Shown here in pieces: positions 1-9,750 of a stretch of DNA of 64,000 bases (position 1 is the first letter of the stretch; each line of letters opens with the position of its first letter). The notes below the pieces were generated by a model, which had not been told where the DNA came from, ran no database searches, and was given only the letters and a program-made list of their open reading frames with translations. Source of the stretch: Trichomonas vaginalis G3 (lineage: Eukaryota > Parabasalia > Trichomonadida > Trichomonadidae); NCBI RefSeq assembly GCF_026262505.1, contig NC_067205.1, positions 18,845,645 to 18,909,644 on the forward strand, in the 5' to 3' direction. The translations under genes and the position numbers were made by a program.

Positions 1-400
1 GGATAAAAATTATTGATAAACAACGGGATGAATTATTTGAAACACTTTCTATTTCAAATTTTGATAGAGAATTTTGCATTCACTAATTTTTCTAGATGAT
101 GGTGAAATCAAAACTAATAACAAATGAGAAATCATATTTTAATCAGTTATTAACTCAATGTCGACACATTCATGTTCATTCTTCATGGCTGTTCAATACT
201 TCAAAGCATTAAGCACAAACATTAAATCAAATCTATCAACCCTTTTCATTTTCAGTGGTTTAGTCGTCAACAGTTGAACGTTATGCTTTATCAAGTGAAT
301 TTACCAATGAGCATTAATGAACTTTACACACAATATCAGCAATTAGGTGAACATGGAAAAATAATAGTTGATTTAAATAAAGAGTGTTAAATTTGATTAA
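1..400 (+). pseudogene. A32-like packaging ATPase, C-terminal fragment
   Basis: This is the 3' part of the genome-packaging ATPase of element A, homologous to 42265-42700 (minus) in element B. It encodes the region after Walker B, including the ATPase-family stretch around FSRQQLNVMLYQ and the C-terminal part ending at the TAA at 398-400. Several single-base indels break the frame. Near 160-190 it has the same frame discontinuity as B plus an extra 6 bases. The P-loop lies upstream of the window. The role (ATP-driven DNA packaging into capsids) is inferred from the family. Confidence 0.8.
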
Positions 401-440
401 CTTTTTATAATTAATTTTTATTTTTTATTTATAATTAAAC

Positions 441-1372
441 ATGACAGAAATAGCAAATCTTCTACAGTTCCATTAAAACAAGGACAAACAAAAGGGTGCA
501 TATAATAGAACTATGAAAGTTCCTGATGGAATGAAAGAATTAGTCATATTGTTGCGGTCTTCAAAAAGATGTTAAACAAATGAGAAACGTTTTAACATTA
601 CCAGAAGCTCAAGCATATGCCAAACGTCATGGTCCAAATTGGGAAGCACACGAAGCAGACATTACGGGTCCAAATGGAAAACCTGATGGTATAAATGAAG
701 TTTTCGTTACTGATGGTCAAGGTAATATTAAAGTCATAAATGGGTATAAATTAACTGTATCTGATTATCCTAAACGTAAAGCATATAATGAACATTATCC
801 TATGCAATTTGATGAAAATGGAAAAGCTGTTAAACAATACATTGGAGAAGGTGAAAATGTCCAATTAATTCATACCGTCAAATCCATATTCTTATTTCAA
901 TGAAGAATTAAATGCTATTGAAGAGGACCGGATGGATTACCACGATATGTTAATCAGTTTGATGGTCAATATGCAAATTGAGACCTGAAATTCCAGCTAA
1001 GAAATTCTTTAAAGTTGCTTTATTCGATCCAGTGTTCAATGAACAGAAAGAAGCAATGAAAGCAGAATTTAAACCAATTCAAGGCAAGAATTTCTTCATC
1101 TTCACTTTCAGAAGCGTTCAAGGAATTGATAAAGAAACCACTTTATTCTCAACAAGGTTATAACTTTGATTTAATTAAAGAAAGTGATAGACGTAAATTA
1201 GAAAAATCAGATTTTTAAGAATGCATGTAATGAAATGATTAAAGATATTGTAAATGATAAAATAAGACTGGAAGAAACTCAAAGCAATATCAATAACATA
1301 ATTGGTGCAGTTACAAAGAAAGTATAAGCAAACAATGATGAACCTTGGGATATTACCGTAACAACTAAATAA
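441..1372 (+). pseudogene. Maverick capsid-block protein of unknown function (decayed copy)
   Basis: This is a homologue of 41361-42224 (minus) in element B, starting at the ATG at 441. The longest surviving frame covers 580-903. Multiple indels split the rest. Compared with B, the middle (640-675) contains an extra short stretch next to a repeated GPNGKPDG-encoding segment. The 3' end also differs and extends to a possible stop at 1370-1372. The function is not recognised. Its place directly after the ATPase suggests a virion or assembly role, by inference only. Confidence 0.65.
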
Positions 1373-1409
1373 AACTTTAAATATATTTTTCTTTTTTATT
1401 CAATTATAA

Positions 1410-2092
1410 ATGAGAAGACGTTTCACAAGTCAAAAGAACACTAACGCAAAAGCAGAGATTACGGTTGGTTATAAACGTAAATGATGATAAATCACGAATT
1501 ATTCAAAATGTTAAAGTTAATGTTAGCCCTGAATTAACAAGGTCAGCAACTCAACCAAATTTATTAACTCGTGACTTACCGAAAGAATGAGGAGAATGGA
1601 GACCCAATCATTTTATCTGAACCCGGTAAAAAACCTGTTGAAATTCCCACTTATCCAACATACCCCCCACCTCTTTCATCAAACATCGAGAACCCAGGAA
1701 TCTACGATTACAGTCGCAATGCGCCATATAAATAGACATTAATTCTGAATTAATGAAAATTTACCGTGATATAATAATTAATAATTATGATTCAATAATA
1801 AATTTAATTGACCAATCCGGTTTAATTATTTTACCTTATGAATCATTAATTCACATTATCGCCATTCTTTGTGATGTTCAAGATTCAGACGTTAAGATTC
1901 AATTTTTCATAGATGATGAGGTTCATGCTGCGGAACAGTTGCAAAAATAAATCCTATAAAGATATTAGCACAATTAAGATATCAAAGAACGGAACAACAA
2001 CTGAACTTCATTTAACTTATAATGATATTTATAATAAAATAGTTGATGAATATAAAATATCACTTGAAAAATTCTTTGTTAAGGCTATTTAA
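1410..2092 (+). pseudogene. Maverick virion-block protein with MRRRF start (decayed copy)
   Basis: This copy of 40657-41328 (minus) in element B keeps the basic N-terminus and the C-terminal half (surviving frame 1753-1950) but has frameshifts near 1475, 1590 and 1925. Relative to B it carries an extra segment near 1697-1735, after the proline-rich stretch. The function is unknown. The stop overlaps the stop of the convergent neighbour (2089). Confidence 0.65.
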
Positions 2093-2566
2093 TATTCAAG
2101 CATTAACATTATCGAATAATAATCCTTTGAATCATAATCAATAATAATTGACCTTTCACCAGTTTCTATCGTTTGTTTTATTTCTTTTTGTTCCCCACTA
2201 TCTGGATCGTCATTGTAATTGTTTTTGTTATAGTATCAGCTTTATCTTTAACTTCAATCTTTTTTCCATCAGGATATTTAAACCAAAATTCCAAAAATTC
2301 GATATTGTCAATCTGTTCATATTTTAATCTATCAATTACATTTTTAATACCATCTGAAAATCTTATGAAATGGTCATTATATGGGTTTGATTGAACTAAA
2401 TTTGAATGAAGTGAAATATAACCCGATGATGAATATGACATTGACTCATATTTTCTGAAAACACTAAAATTTATAACATGAATGAATTCTTATTCGTTGA
2501 ATTTATGAATTCTTGAGGTAATCTTATTCTAGTTTTATTTATCACTGGAAAATAACGCTTTACCAT
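2089..2566 (-). pseudogene. Maverick virion-block protein, MVKRYF family (decayed copy)
   Basis: This is the minus-strand homologue of 40181-40660 in element B. Its ATG is at 2566, and the longest open piece is 2178-2441. Frameshifts near 2200 and 2440 disrupt it. It is transcribed divergently from 2586 with only about 19 bp between the two start codons, the same arrangement as in B. No family is recognised. It is a candidate minor capsid protein by position only. Confidence 0.6.
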
Positions 2567-2585
2567 ATTTTTAATCGTAATAAAA

Positions 2586-3314
2586 ATGTCAATTATCAAT
2601 ATTATTTCGAATAATACTGTGAATTAAATTTAACAGTTAGCGGAATTTATAATGTTACTCTCGTTTCTGTGAGTGGTAAATTTAATCCCATTCTTTTAGA
2701 CCCTTCAGATTATATATCATTTATTAAAGATGACCTTGAAAAAACGTATGATATGTATATAAATAATGTGATAACGAAATGGATATTAACATGATTTTAA
2801 GTTATTTAAATGAATCATTTATCGTATGGTATGAAGAAAATTTTAAATCAAAACCTGATAAACTTTTTGAACTTGATGAAATAAATAACCTTATTAAATT
2901 CCCGCTGAAAATTAAATTTTGTACTCCTCATCTTCGTTCATTGTTGGGATATTAAATTTTGAAAAAGATGTTGGGATGTTTTGTATTCTGACACTGGTTC
3001 CAATTTCATTTTAATCAAATGTGATAAAGTTAATACCCCAATGAGATTTCACATCAAACATTAGACCCTAACTCTTACCCATCAATACAAAACATTTATC
3101 CATCAACTTAAACACATTTTCTTTATCATATCCGTTTCAATTATCGGAATTCATTTATTCTTCATTCAAAAGATTTATCAAATATTAAATTTAGAATAAC
3201 TGACCTATTTGATTGTGATTTAGAATTCATGAATGAAATATTATGGCAATTTCAAATAGAAAAAATAGGTGATGAGATAACGATTTTAAAATTATTTTTA
3301 AATCATAATAAATG
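2586..3314 (+). pseudogene. Candidate minor capsid protein (decayed copy)
   Basis: This is a homologue of 39451-40161 (minus) in B, starting at the ATG at 2586. Numerous 1-base deletions (for example around 2630, 2775, 2950 and 3050) break the frame. The 3' end also differs from B, so the stop is uncertain and the boundary is approximate. The C-terminal segment matches the FRITDLFDCDL and WQFQIEKI stretches of B. The function is inferred from genomic position in the virion block. Confidence 0.55.
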
Positions 3315-5372
3315 ATTAAACAACAGCAACCACAGCAACTTAAGCACAGACCATTACATACGCCACATATATGCATATAATTCAAAGACGGCAGAACAAA
3401 CGCAAAGGTTGAAATATGGAGATTTGGAGATAGTATTGAAAAATGACCATTTCGAATTCGTTTGCAAAGGTGGTGCAGTGATATCAAATATAAAAGAAAT
3501 TTTATTTATGAATTCAAAAATTAAAGAATAACGGATGATATAACATCAATTCCACCAGAAGAACAAAGATATTACGCATTAAATGCATTTCCTAAAGTTT
3601 TGAAGATTGGAAGATTTAATTTAAATGAGAATTCATAAAAGGTTTCCTAAATGACATAATGAAGAAGCAGATAAGGAATATGGTTAGTGAGTTAGAGGAG
3701 AAGCAGATAAGGACTTATGGCTAGTGAATTAATGAAGAAGGCAGATAAGGAATATGTTAATGAAAAAATAATGAAATTAAAAAAGGGTTGAAAGGTATCA
3801 TGAATGGACATCAAAGATTTTAAAAACTAAACTGATACAGATGGGTTCAGATGTTTAGACCTTAAAGCAGATAAAACTTATGTTAACGATGAGTTAATAA
3901 GAAAGCAGATAAGGAATATGGGATAGTGAGTTAATAAGAAAAGCTAATATATCATTTGTTAATGAAGAAATAAAAACAATCAGAGGTCTATTTTACTCCA
4001 CCATTTTTAAATTTTATGAAATCATCAGATAAAACCTTTTGATATAGATTCTTTGAATGGATATGTTCGATGAGTGACCATGTATTTATTTATTACAGCT
4101 GGAGTGCTTTATTATTTTAAAACAAATGATTTTAAAAACTATGAATCATTTACTCCATCTTTTGAATCCTGATACACGAAAGCCAATCATTAATCCAAGA
4201 ATTTTATATGTTGAATATAAATAACGTAAATTTATGGAATGATAACGGTTGAAGATGATTTTTCCCTTGTTATTCATTCGATTGTATCCAATGGTTCAAA
4301 TGTAATTTAAATCAAGATGCTAAATTTAAATATTCAAATAATCCTATTAGATGCGTTAATAATAAATGGTACTAATTTATGAAGTCAATCAAATTTTCAT
4401 TAGTGAGGATGGAAAATTATTATATGTTTAGTATGATGTCATCAGATTTGGAAATTGATATACAAGTAAGTGATTACATTAACAACATGTATTTTATCCT
4501 ACAAAATGATAAAATTTATAGATCATCTTCAATACCACAAGGTCAATTTGAACAAATTTTTCAAGCTGATGAACATTAAGCTTTATTATGGATCAAATGT
4601 TTATGTTCTCGTTTCAGGTGAAATGGTCTATTCATATCCTGTAATTATAACAACATATTTATTTATCACAGGATTTATCAAATTGGGAATTGTTTATTCA
4701 TTCACTCCAAAATTACTCAAATTATAGATTTACAAATTTATTATATGATGGGTATTTCATTGCTTTAGGATGTGTGATTTAGTAAATATCAGTAGTGATG
4801 GAAGAAACTGGTCTGAAATCACAAAATTTCAAGATGTTAGAAAAGCAATTTTCAAAAATAATACGTTAATATTGATAACAAGACCAGTTTAAATACTCAC
4901 GCAAATCAAATTATATAATAAATTCAATATTCATAATGGATTAAATACAATTCTTGAGATGATTTACCCCATTGTTCTATTTATACGTCAATGAACTCAA
5001 CAAATCCAGCAACAGTCTGTTCGGTACGTGGAAGCAGATTGTAGATAAATCCTCTATTTGCTAACAGTTCAAAGGAAACAGGAGGTTCGAAGAAAATAAA
5101 TATTGAAAAACCTTCCACGCACACTCATACAGGAACTACAAACTTTTCTGGCGACCATAGTCACTCATTAAGAGACCACCCATTATACAACTCAAAATTA
5201 TCTGGCAATGATCGTTTTATCTCCAGATTATAACCATTCGGCAAAAAAGACTTTTCGACCAACTGAACCAGGAGGAAATCATTCACACACTTTCACAACA
5301 AATCCAACAGGCTTGGGTAAAGATTATATGCCACCATTTATGACTGTATTCGCATGGTACCGTGTTAATTGA
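3312..5372 (+). pseudogene. Phage-like receptor fibre (decayed copy)
   Basis: This is a homologue of the fibre gene at 37277-39426 (minus) in B. It runs from the ATG at 3312 to a TGA at 5370-5372 and is broken by many indels. The order is conserved: N-terminal anchor, KADKEYV-type coiled-coil repeats (3665-3960), a beta-rich middle, and a tail-collar-like tip with HTHTGTTN and NHSHTF histidine motifs and a PPFMTV ending. The stretch between the two histidine clusters (about 5165-5270) is unrelated to B although both flanks match closely. This copy lacks the double-hairpin insert that B has near its start. Confidence 0.75.
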
Positions 5373-5461
5373 ATGAACTAAATATATTTTATGTCTGTAA
5401 TTAATTAGGTAATGAAGTAATGGATGAACCGCAGAAATAAATGTTTACGTTAATGGTTTTA

Positions 5462-5578
5462 GGTTATTCAATAATTAATTATTTTTGAAGAACTGAAGGT
5501 GTCACCATGTCACCATGTGTCACCAGGTTAATTAACTTCTCTTAAAATTACTGACAACATGACATTTTGACAACAGTC
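5462..5578 (+). repeat. R115 interspersed repeat, copy 1
   Basis: One copy of a repeat of about 115 bp found only in the Mavericks here. The ordered parts are TTCAATAATTAATTATTTTT, a triple GTCACCAT-type iteron, the palindromic GGTTAATTAAC, and an ACAACATGACATTTTGACAA tail. In this copy all three iterons read TCACC. It lies just upstream of the KilA-N gene. Confidence 0.85.
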
Positions 5579-5662
5579 CAGGAAATATGATGCAGTCCAA
5601 AAATAAAGTTAGTTTTAAAATTATTTTTATTTATTTTTTTTATTTTGTATGTAAGAACAGAA

Positions 5663-6328
5663 ATGTCAGTCGAAGCAAAAACATTCACGAACAAATCTAA
5701 TGGCGAAACATTCACAAAAGGCACTTATAATGGTATTGAAGTCTTACGTAGAGACAAGGATGGTTACATTAATGCAACAAAGATGGCAAGAGAAGCGGGA
5801 AGGTTAAACCATTTAAACAGATTTCTCAATAGTGCGAAAATGCAGGAAATTCTTGAGTTTTGGATGAACGAATACGGTCAAGCCAAAAGTGGCTCGACCT
5901 CAAAACAAGCATTTTATGAGCTTACTAGGGGTGTTATAAATGAATTCAAAGGTATTTACATACATCCTGACCTCGTTCATTTTGTTGCTGAATGGTGCTC
6001 TGTAAAGTATGCATTTTATGTCAAAGATATTATGGACTCCATAGACAAGAAAGTTCATGAGAAATTAGATGAAGAAGAACTCGAAGATACAGTAGAGAAT
6101 GCAAAACATTTGTTTGAAGAAGAAGTTAGAAAAATGTGCGAAAAACAATTAGAACATGAACGTGAGATATGTTATGGTTATAGAGATTCTCCATACGAAC
6201 TAGACCAATGGGAACAAGAAGATTTAAAGAGAGAATTTAGAGAATATGAACTCGCTAAGATAGCATTAGAAACTGCAGAAAAGAAGTTAAAAGTTTGGGG
6301 TCGTTTTGTACAAAAATATTGTGAGTAA
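5663..6328 (+). CDS. KilA-N domain DNA-binding protein
   Basis: A protein of about 221 aa with an N-terminal KilA-N domain. The signature is the GTYNGIEVLRRDKDGYINATKM stretch (residues about 15-37), typical of KilA-N proteins in phages and large DNA viruses. The C-terminal half is a charged helical, probably coiled-coil region from KIMDSIDKKVHEKL-like sequence onward. The ATG at 5663 is chosen because B starts at the same codon; the frame runs 18 bases further upstream without an ATG. Family members bind DNA and are thought to regulate transcription or replication. Against B, residues about 39-130 are unrelated while both flanks are almost identical. A T-rich tract and a GTATGTAAGA-type leader precede the start. 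It is intact here and broken in B. Confidence 0.88.
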   Translation: MSVEAKTFTNKSNGETFTKGTYNGIEVLRRDKDGYINATKMAREAGRLNHLNRFLNSAKMQEILEFWMNEYGQAKSGSTSKQAFYELTRGVINEFKGIYIHPDLVHFVAEWCSVKYAFYVKDIMDSIDKKVHEKLDEEELEDTVENAKHLFEEEVRKMCEKQLEHEREICYGYRDSPYELDQWEQEDLKREFREYELAKIALETAEKKLKVWGRFVQKYCE

Positions 6329-6355
6329 ATGAACCATTTATTTTTATTGAATTCA

Positions 6356-6418
6356 CCAAAAATAATGTTTAGGTGAAGAGGTGAGATCTCACCTGTTTTT
6401 TCACCTAATTTTTCACCC
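6356..6418 (+). repeat. Cassette inverted repeat, left arm
   Basis: Left arm of a pair of inverted repeats of about 62 bp enclosing the gene at 6539-7504. It contains the perfect palindrome AGGTGAGATCTCACCT and repeated TTTTTTCACCT blocks. The partner is 7511-7573, with only a few mismatches. Confidence 0.85.
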
Positions 6419-6538
6419 TCACCGCTTAGCGGCTCAGATTGCTTTAGCTTTCTCGTGAATTTTCATGAATTTTCCCGAAATAAAAAATAAAGTTAGTTTT
6501 ATTTTTTTTTATTTTTTTTTTATTTTGTATGTAAAGAT

Positions 6539-7504
6539 ATGATTTCAACAATCGGCACAACAGCAATACAAGCCGCGAACGGCGGGACTCTGTCCACAAC
6601 TACAGCACCAAACTCTTTAGTCATGAATCCAACATCTATGTTAGTAGAGATGAAAAGCTTCATTCCTTCTTCATATACTTTTGAAACAGAAATCCAGAAG
6701 ATAAAGCAAGAACTTTTAACAAGTAATTTAGACTGTAGTGCGAAAGATGAAACAAATGAACAGTATCTTTATGAAATGCAGGACATTATTGACCATTTAC
6801 CTAAACTACCTGAAATCCAACAACAAAAACTAACTATTCCTGAATTCGACGAAATTGAAGTCAAAACAACTGACTCAGTAGAAATAAAGAAGTTCATTCG
6901 TAAGGTAAACTATGAATTCCTTGGTTTTCATTGCAACCATAAAGTTATGGACAAAGATTGCGACATGGTTTATAAGAATGTTTCTGACATATATAAATCT
7001 GAAGAATTTAAGACCTACGATAACTTTGTTTCATTAGTTGCTGAATGTGTTTGGGAAATAAGAGATAAAGATAGAAGAGGCAAAGTATGGAACGAACAAC
7101 TAAGACCCGCTATGTTTGAGATGAAGAGAGCAATTGACGCCTTAGTTGTTCTAGCAGGTCAAATTTCAATGTATAACGCAAAAATGAACCCACAATGTTC
7201 TAAATGTAAAGCAGCAATGAGGAGATATAACTACTCCGTCAAAGAGATAGAAAGAATGAGAAACGACTATGCAGATTTAAAGAAAGAAGCAGAAAAACCA
7301 GCAGAAAATAAAATGGACATGTTGACATTTCTGAACAAAAATTATCCAACTGCTGACGATTTCCTTCTATCTGACGTCAAGAAGAAATATAAAGAAACCT
7401 TCGGCATTGTTAAAACATTCGATGTACTAAAAGAAGAAATAGAAGCTACGAAATTGTTTAGGATTTCAAATATACATCGTACAATTCATGTAAAACGCTT
7501 GTGA
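6539..7504 (+). CDS. Conserved Maverick protein of unknown function, inverted-repeat cassette
   Basis: An intact protein of 321 aa, homologous to 34758-35702 (minus) in B. I do not recognise a family. It has a Ser/Thr-rich N-terminus, charged helical stretches, one CxxC pair (PQCSKCKAA, about residue 218) that could bind metal with other residues, a coiled coil at about 230-260, and a basic C-terminus with RISNIHRTIHVK. Compared with B it has a 7-residue in-frame insertion near residue 13, produced by a 21-nt double-hairpin insert. The gene sits alone between inverted repeats, as it also does in B. It lies next to the KilA-N gene, which suggests a DNA-related role (inference). Confidence 0.8.
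   Translation: MISTIGTTAIQAANGGTLSTTTAPNSLVMNPTSMLVEMKSFIPSSYTFETEIQKIKQELLTSNLDCSAKDETNEQYLYEMQDIIDHLPKLPEIQQQKLTIPEFDEIEVKTTDSVEIKKFIRKVNYEFLGFHCNHKVMDKDCDMVYKNVSDIYKSEEFKTYDNFVSLVAECVWEIRDKDRRGKVWNEQLRPAMFEMKRAIDALVVLAGQISMYNAKMNPQCSKCKAAMRRYNYSVKEIERMRNDYADLKKEAEKPAENKMDMLTFLNKNYPTADDFLLSDVKKKYKETFGIVKTFDVLKEEIEATKLFRISNIHRTIHVKRL
6572..6595 (+). repeat. Double-hairpin mini-insert (DH-1), in coding frame
   Basis: GCCG-CGAA-CGGC followed by GGAC-TCT-GTCC: two adjacent small hairpins. The matching gene in B (near 35670) lacks 21 nt here, so the insert is polymorphic and in frame. Confidence 0.8.
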
Positions 7505-7510
7505 AAAAAG

Positions 7511-7573
7511 AGGTGAAAAATTAGGTGAAAAAAGAGGTGAGATCTCACCTCTTCACCTAAACATAATTTTTGG
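7511..7573 (-). repeat. Cassette inverted repeat, right arm
   Basis: Inverted partner of 6356-6418, carrying the same AGGTGAGATCTCACCT palindrome and the same element-A-specific TTATGTTTAGGTGAAG spacer. It starts 6 bases after the stop of the enclosed gene. Confidence 0.85.
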
Positions 7574-7667
7574 TCAAAGCTTCCACGAGAGAAAAGATTC
7601 CTCATTCGCTAAGGATTCCAAAAATGAAAAAATCATTGATTTCGGCTGAGAAAAACAGCAAAACCCT

Positions 7668-7732
7668 TCTTCCACGGGAATAAAGAAATAAAGAAGAAAT
7701 AAAGTTAGTTTTTTATTTATTCCCGTGGAAGA
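7668..7732. terminator. Long hairpin between cassette and tRNA-like box
   Basis: Perfect 17-bp arms (TCTTCCACGGGAATAAA, 7668-7684, and its complement 7716-7732) around an A-rich loop of about 31 nt. Element B has the same hairpin with 13-bp arms at 34541-34553 and 34593-34605 and a different loop. Conservation of the arms and not the loop suggests a structural role such as 3'-end formation or an insulator. The type is inferred. Confidence 0.5.
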
Positions 7733-7797
7733 TAGAGCACTTTTATGACACTTTTTATTCACGACAAACAAGACAAACAAAGAAAATAAGAAAATAC

Positions 7798-7868
7798 GGC
7801 GCTGTCGCGGTTCGAACCACAGACCCTAACCCCCATAACACCACCTTAGACCACTGTGCTACGTAGCC
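7798..7868 (-). other. tRNA-like sequence with pol III A and B boxes
   Basis: Read on the minus strand it has TAGCACAGTGGT (A box consensus TRGCNNAGYNGG) and, about 35 nt later, GGTTCGAACC (B box). The total length of about 71-73 nt is that of a tRNA. The acceptor and T stems do not pair properly, so it is probably not a working tRNA. It could be a tRNA-derived internal promoter or a primer or tag sequence. Element B has the counterpart at 34403-34475. Confidence 0.5.
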
Positions 7869-7919
7869 TGTCGACATAAGATTTTATAAATTGCATATTT
7901 GACGTAAATTTATTTCCCA

Positions 7920-8040
7920 GTTATTCAATAATTAATTATTTTTGAAGAACTGAAGGTGTTACCATGTTACCATGTGCTACCAGGTTAATTAACTTCTCTG
8001 AAAAAATGAGACAACATGACATTTTGACAACACAGCAGGA
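7920..8040 (+). repeat. R115 repeat, copy 2
   Basis: Direct-orientation copy just past the 3' end of the helicase gene, with TTACC-type iterons. Together with the inverted copy at 9508-9621 it brackets the helicase like the ends of a cassette. Confidence 0.85.
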
Positions 8041-8069
8041 TTAATGCAAAAATAAATTCAAATCATACT

Positions 8070-9480
8070 TTATAAAGCTTCATTTACAGGTATTTCATCG
8101 TCAGTAAATGAATCATCATTATCGTTTGGTTCAATTTGTTTATATAATCCTTTCATTTCTTCTTTCAAAACATAATACCATGTCTGTTTACCATCTATTC
8201 TTCTATGTTTCCTTTCACATTTATCCTTAATGCTCATTTGAAAATTCTTGTCTTTCATGTCTGATGGTTTGCAGAATAGAGCATTTTTACACGTCATACC
8301 TGCACACAATTCATCATAATGTGTATTTATCCATACATCTAAAGGATTTGTTGATAATTCAATTAAATCTTGTTTGGCTTCAGTCATCGGTATGATTCGT
8401 ACATTAAATGATGAAAGGTCATATTGCATAAAATATGTTAAAAGGTTATCATAAAATTCCTTTGTGCATGAATTCATCAAATTCTTGAAGTAATCAAATT
8501 GACCCTTGAATTTACCATTAACTCTTAAAACTACGTATCTTCTGTCTCCAACTTCAATTTTGACAGGGTAAACGTTGTTAGTTACGAAAATGAAGTTTGC
8601 AACATTCTGAGCTGTTCTTCTGGGTTGATTCTTTTCATTAATTCTAATCTCATTATCCGTTATAATTGATTTCAAAGCGTTAAAGTTTGCAAGTCTGTCT
8701 TCACCTACATTCTTGAGTTCATTAAGTACAAGAAACATTTTATTTTCAACTACTGAATTGAAATTACCCGTTAGCTCACCTATTTCGGTAATGTTTTTAC
8801 ATGAATAACCAGCGAGAAGTTCAGAAATAATGTCTGTGAATCTGTTTTTACCTGTTCCCTGAAGTCCTTTCAAAATAATTGCTGTTTCATTCTTGATTCC
8901 AGGATGTTGAATCATTGATGCAATCCAGCTGAGAAGGTATTTATACACTTCATCGTTATTATCACACAATGGCTTCTTTAATGAAATTCATAAACATCTC
9001 AATTTTTGAGTAATCAGGCTTTTCAAGAATGTTGTATTTATAACCTTGAAACGTTGAGAAAACATCGGGGGAATCAGATTTAAAGCAAACACCCTTAACG
9101 GTTAATGAGGATAATTGATTTAGTAGTACATCCCATGCTGTTATTGTTTTACCTTCTTCTTTAAATAATTTAATCATTTTGAGTGACTCTTTCATGTTTG
9201 ATTGAAGAACGAATGATATTTGATTCATTTTGTCGTGGATATTATAGTCCTTTTGAATGAAATATTTATTTCCACAATCTACAAAACGGATTACACGTGA
9301 TAAATCCTCAATTACTTCAGAACTGTTTTTATACTGATGATTTTCAGCCTTGCGTCTAATATCTGTTATCAAAAACGAGTCGTCAAGTTTTATATCAAAT
9401 GTTATTTTTGGCTTACGTAATAAAGGTAAAACGTATTCATCATAATATTCCTTTTGATATAGTTTTAAAACTAACTTTAT
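8070..9480 (-). pseudogene. Superfamily 3 helicase (D5/NrS-1-like), 5'-truncated and frameshifted
   Basis: A replicative helicase of superfamily 3, the type fused to primases in large DNA viruses and plasmids. Walker A is GLQGTGKN (about 8845-8870), Walker B is MFLVLNEL (about 8720-8745), and motif C is NFIFVTNN (about 8575-8600). They are followed by a conserved RRY and a C-terminal winged-helix-like region ending at 8070. Two frames (8070-8969 and 8962-about 9480) overlap and need one frameshift near 8965. The upstream frame stays open to about 9480 without an ATG and stops where repeat DNA begins, so the N-terminal domain, possibly a primase, is missing. Element B has no counterpart at this position. 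The module looks like an acquired cassette. Confidence 0.8.
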
Positions 9481-9507
9481 TTTTGGGCTGCATCAAATTT
9501 TCGTAAA

Positions 9508-9621
9508 TGTTGTCAAAATGTCATGTTGTCTCATTTTTTCAGAGAAGTTAATTAACCTGGTAGCACATGGTAACATGGTAACACCTTCAGTTCTTCAAAA
9601 ATAATTAATTATTGAATGACC
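9508..9621 (-). repeat. R115 repeat, copy 3
   Basis: Inverted copy immediately upstream of the truncated helicase 5' end, with TTACC-type iterons. It forms an inverted pair with 7920-8040. Confidence 0.85.
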
Positions 9622-9750
9622 TGAAAACATTAACGTAAACATTAATATATAAAATTCATGAAAACATTAATGAAAACATTAATATATAAAATTCATGAAA
9701 ACATTTATGAAACCATTAACGTAAACATAAACGTAAACATTTATTTCCTG
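9622..9750. repeat. Short tandem repeats with AAACATTAA motif
   Basis: Irregular tandem copies of (T)GAAAACATTAA, CGTAAACATTAA and TATATAAAATTCATG lie between two R115 copies. Single copies of the same AAACATTAACG motif accompany other R115 copies (near 5445, 10115 and 34110). The pattern resembles iterons or a replication or recombination signal. No gene is present. Confidence 0.7.

Noticed and set aside
1-5372. Independent small genes in the left part of A
   Set aside because: All pieces align in order with longer genes of element B and are fragments caused by indels.
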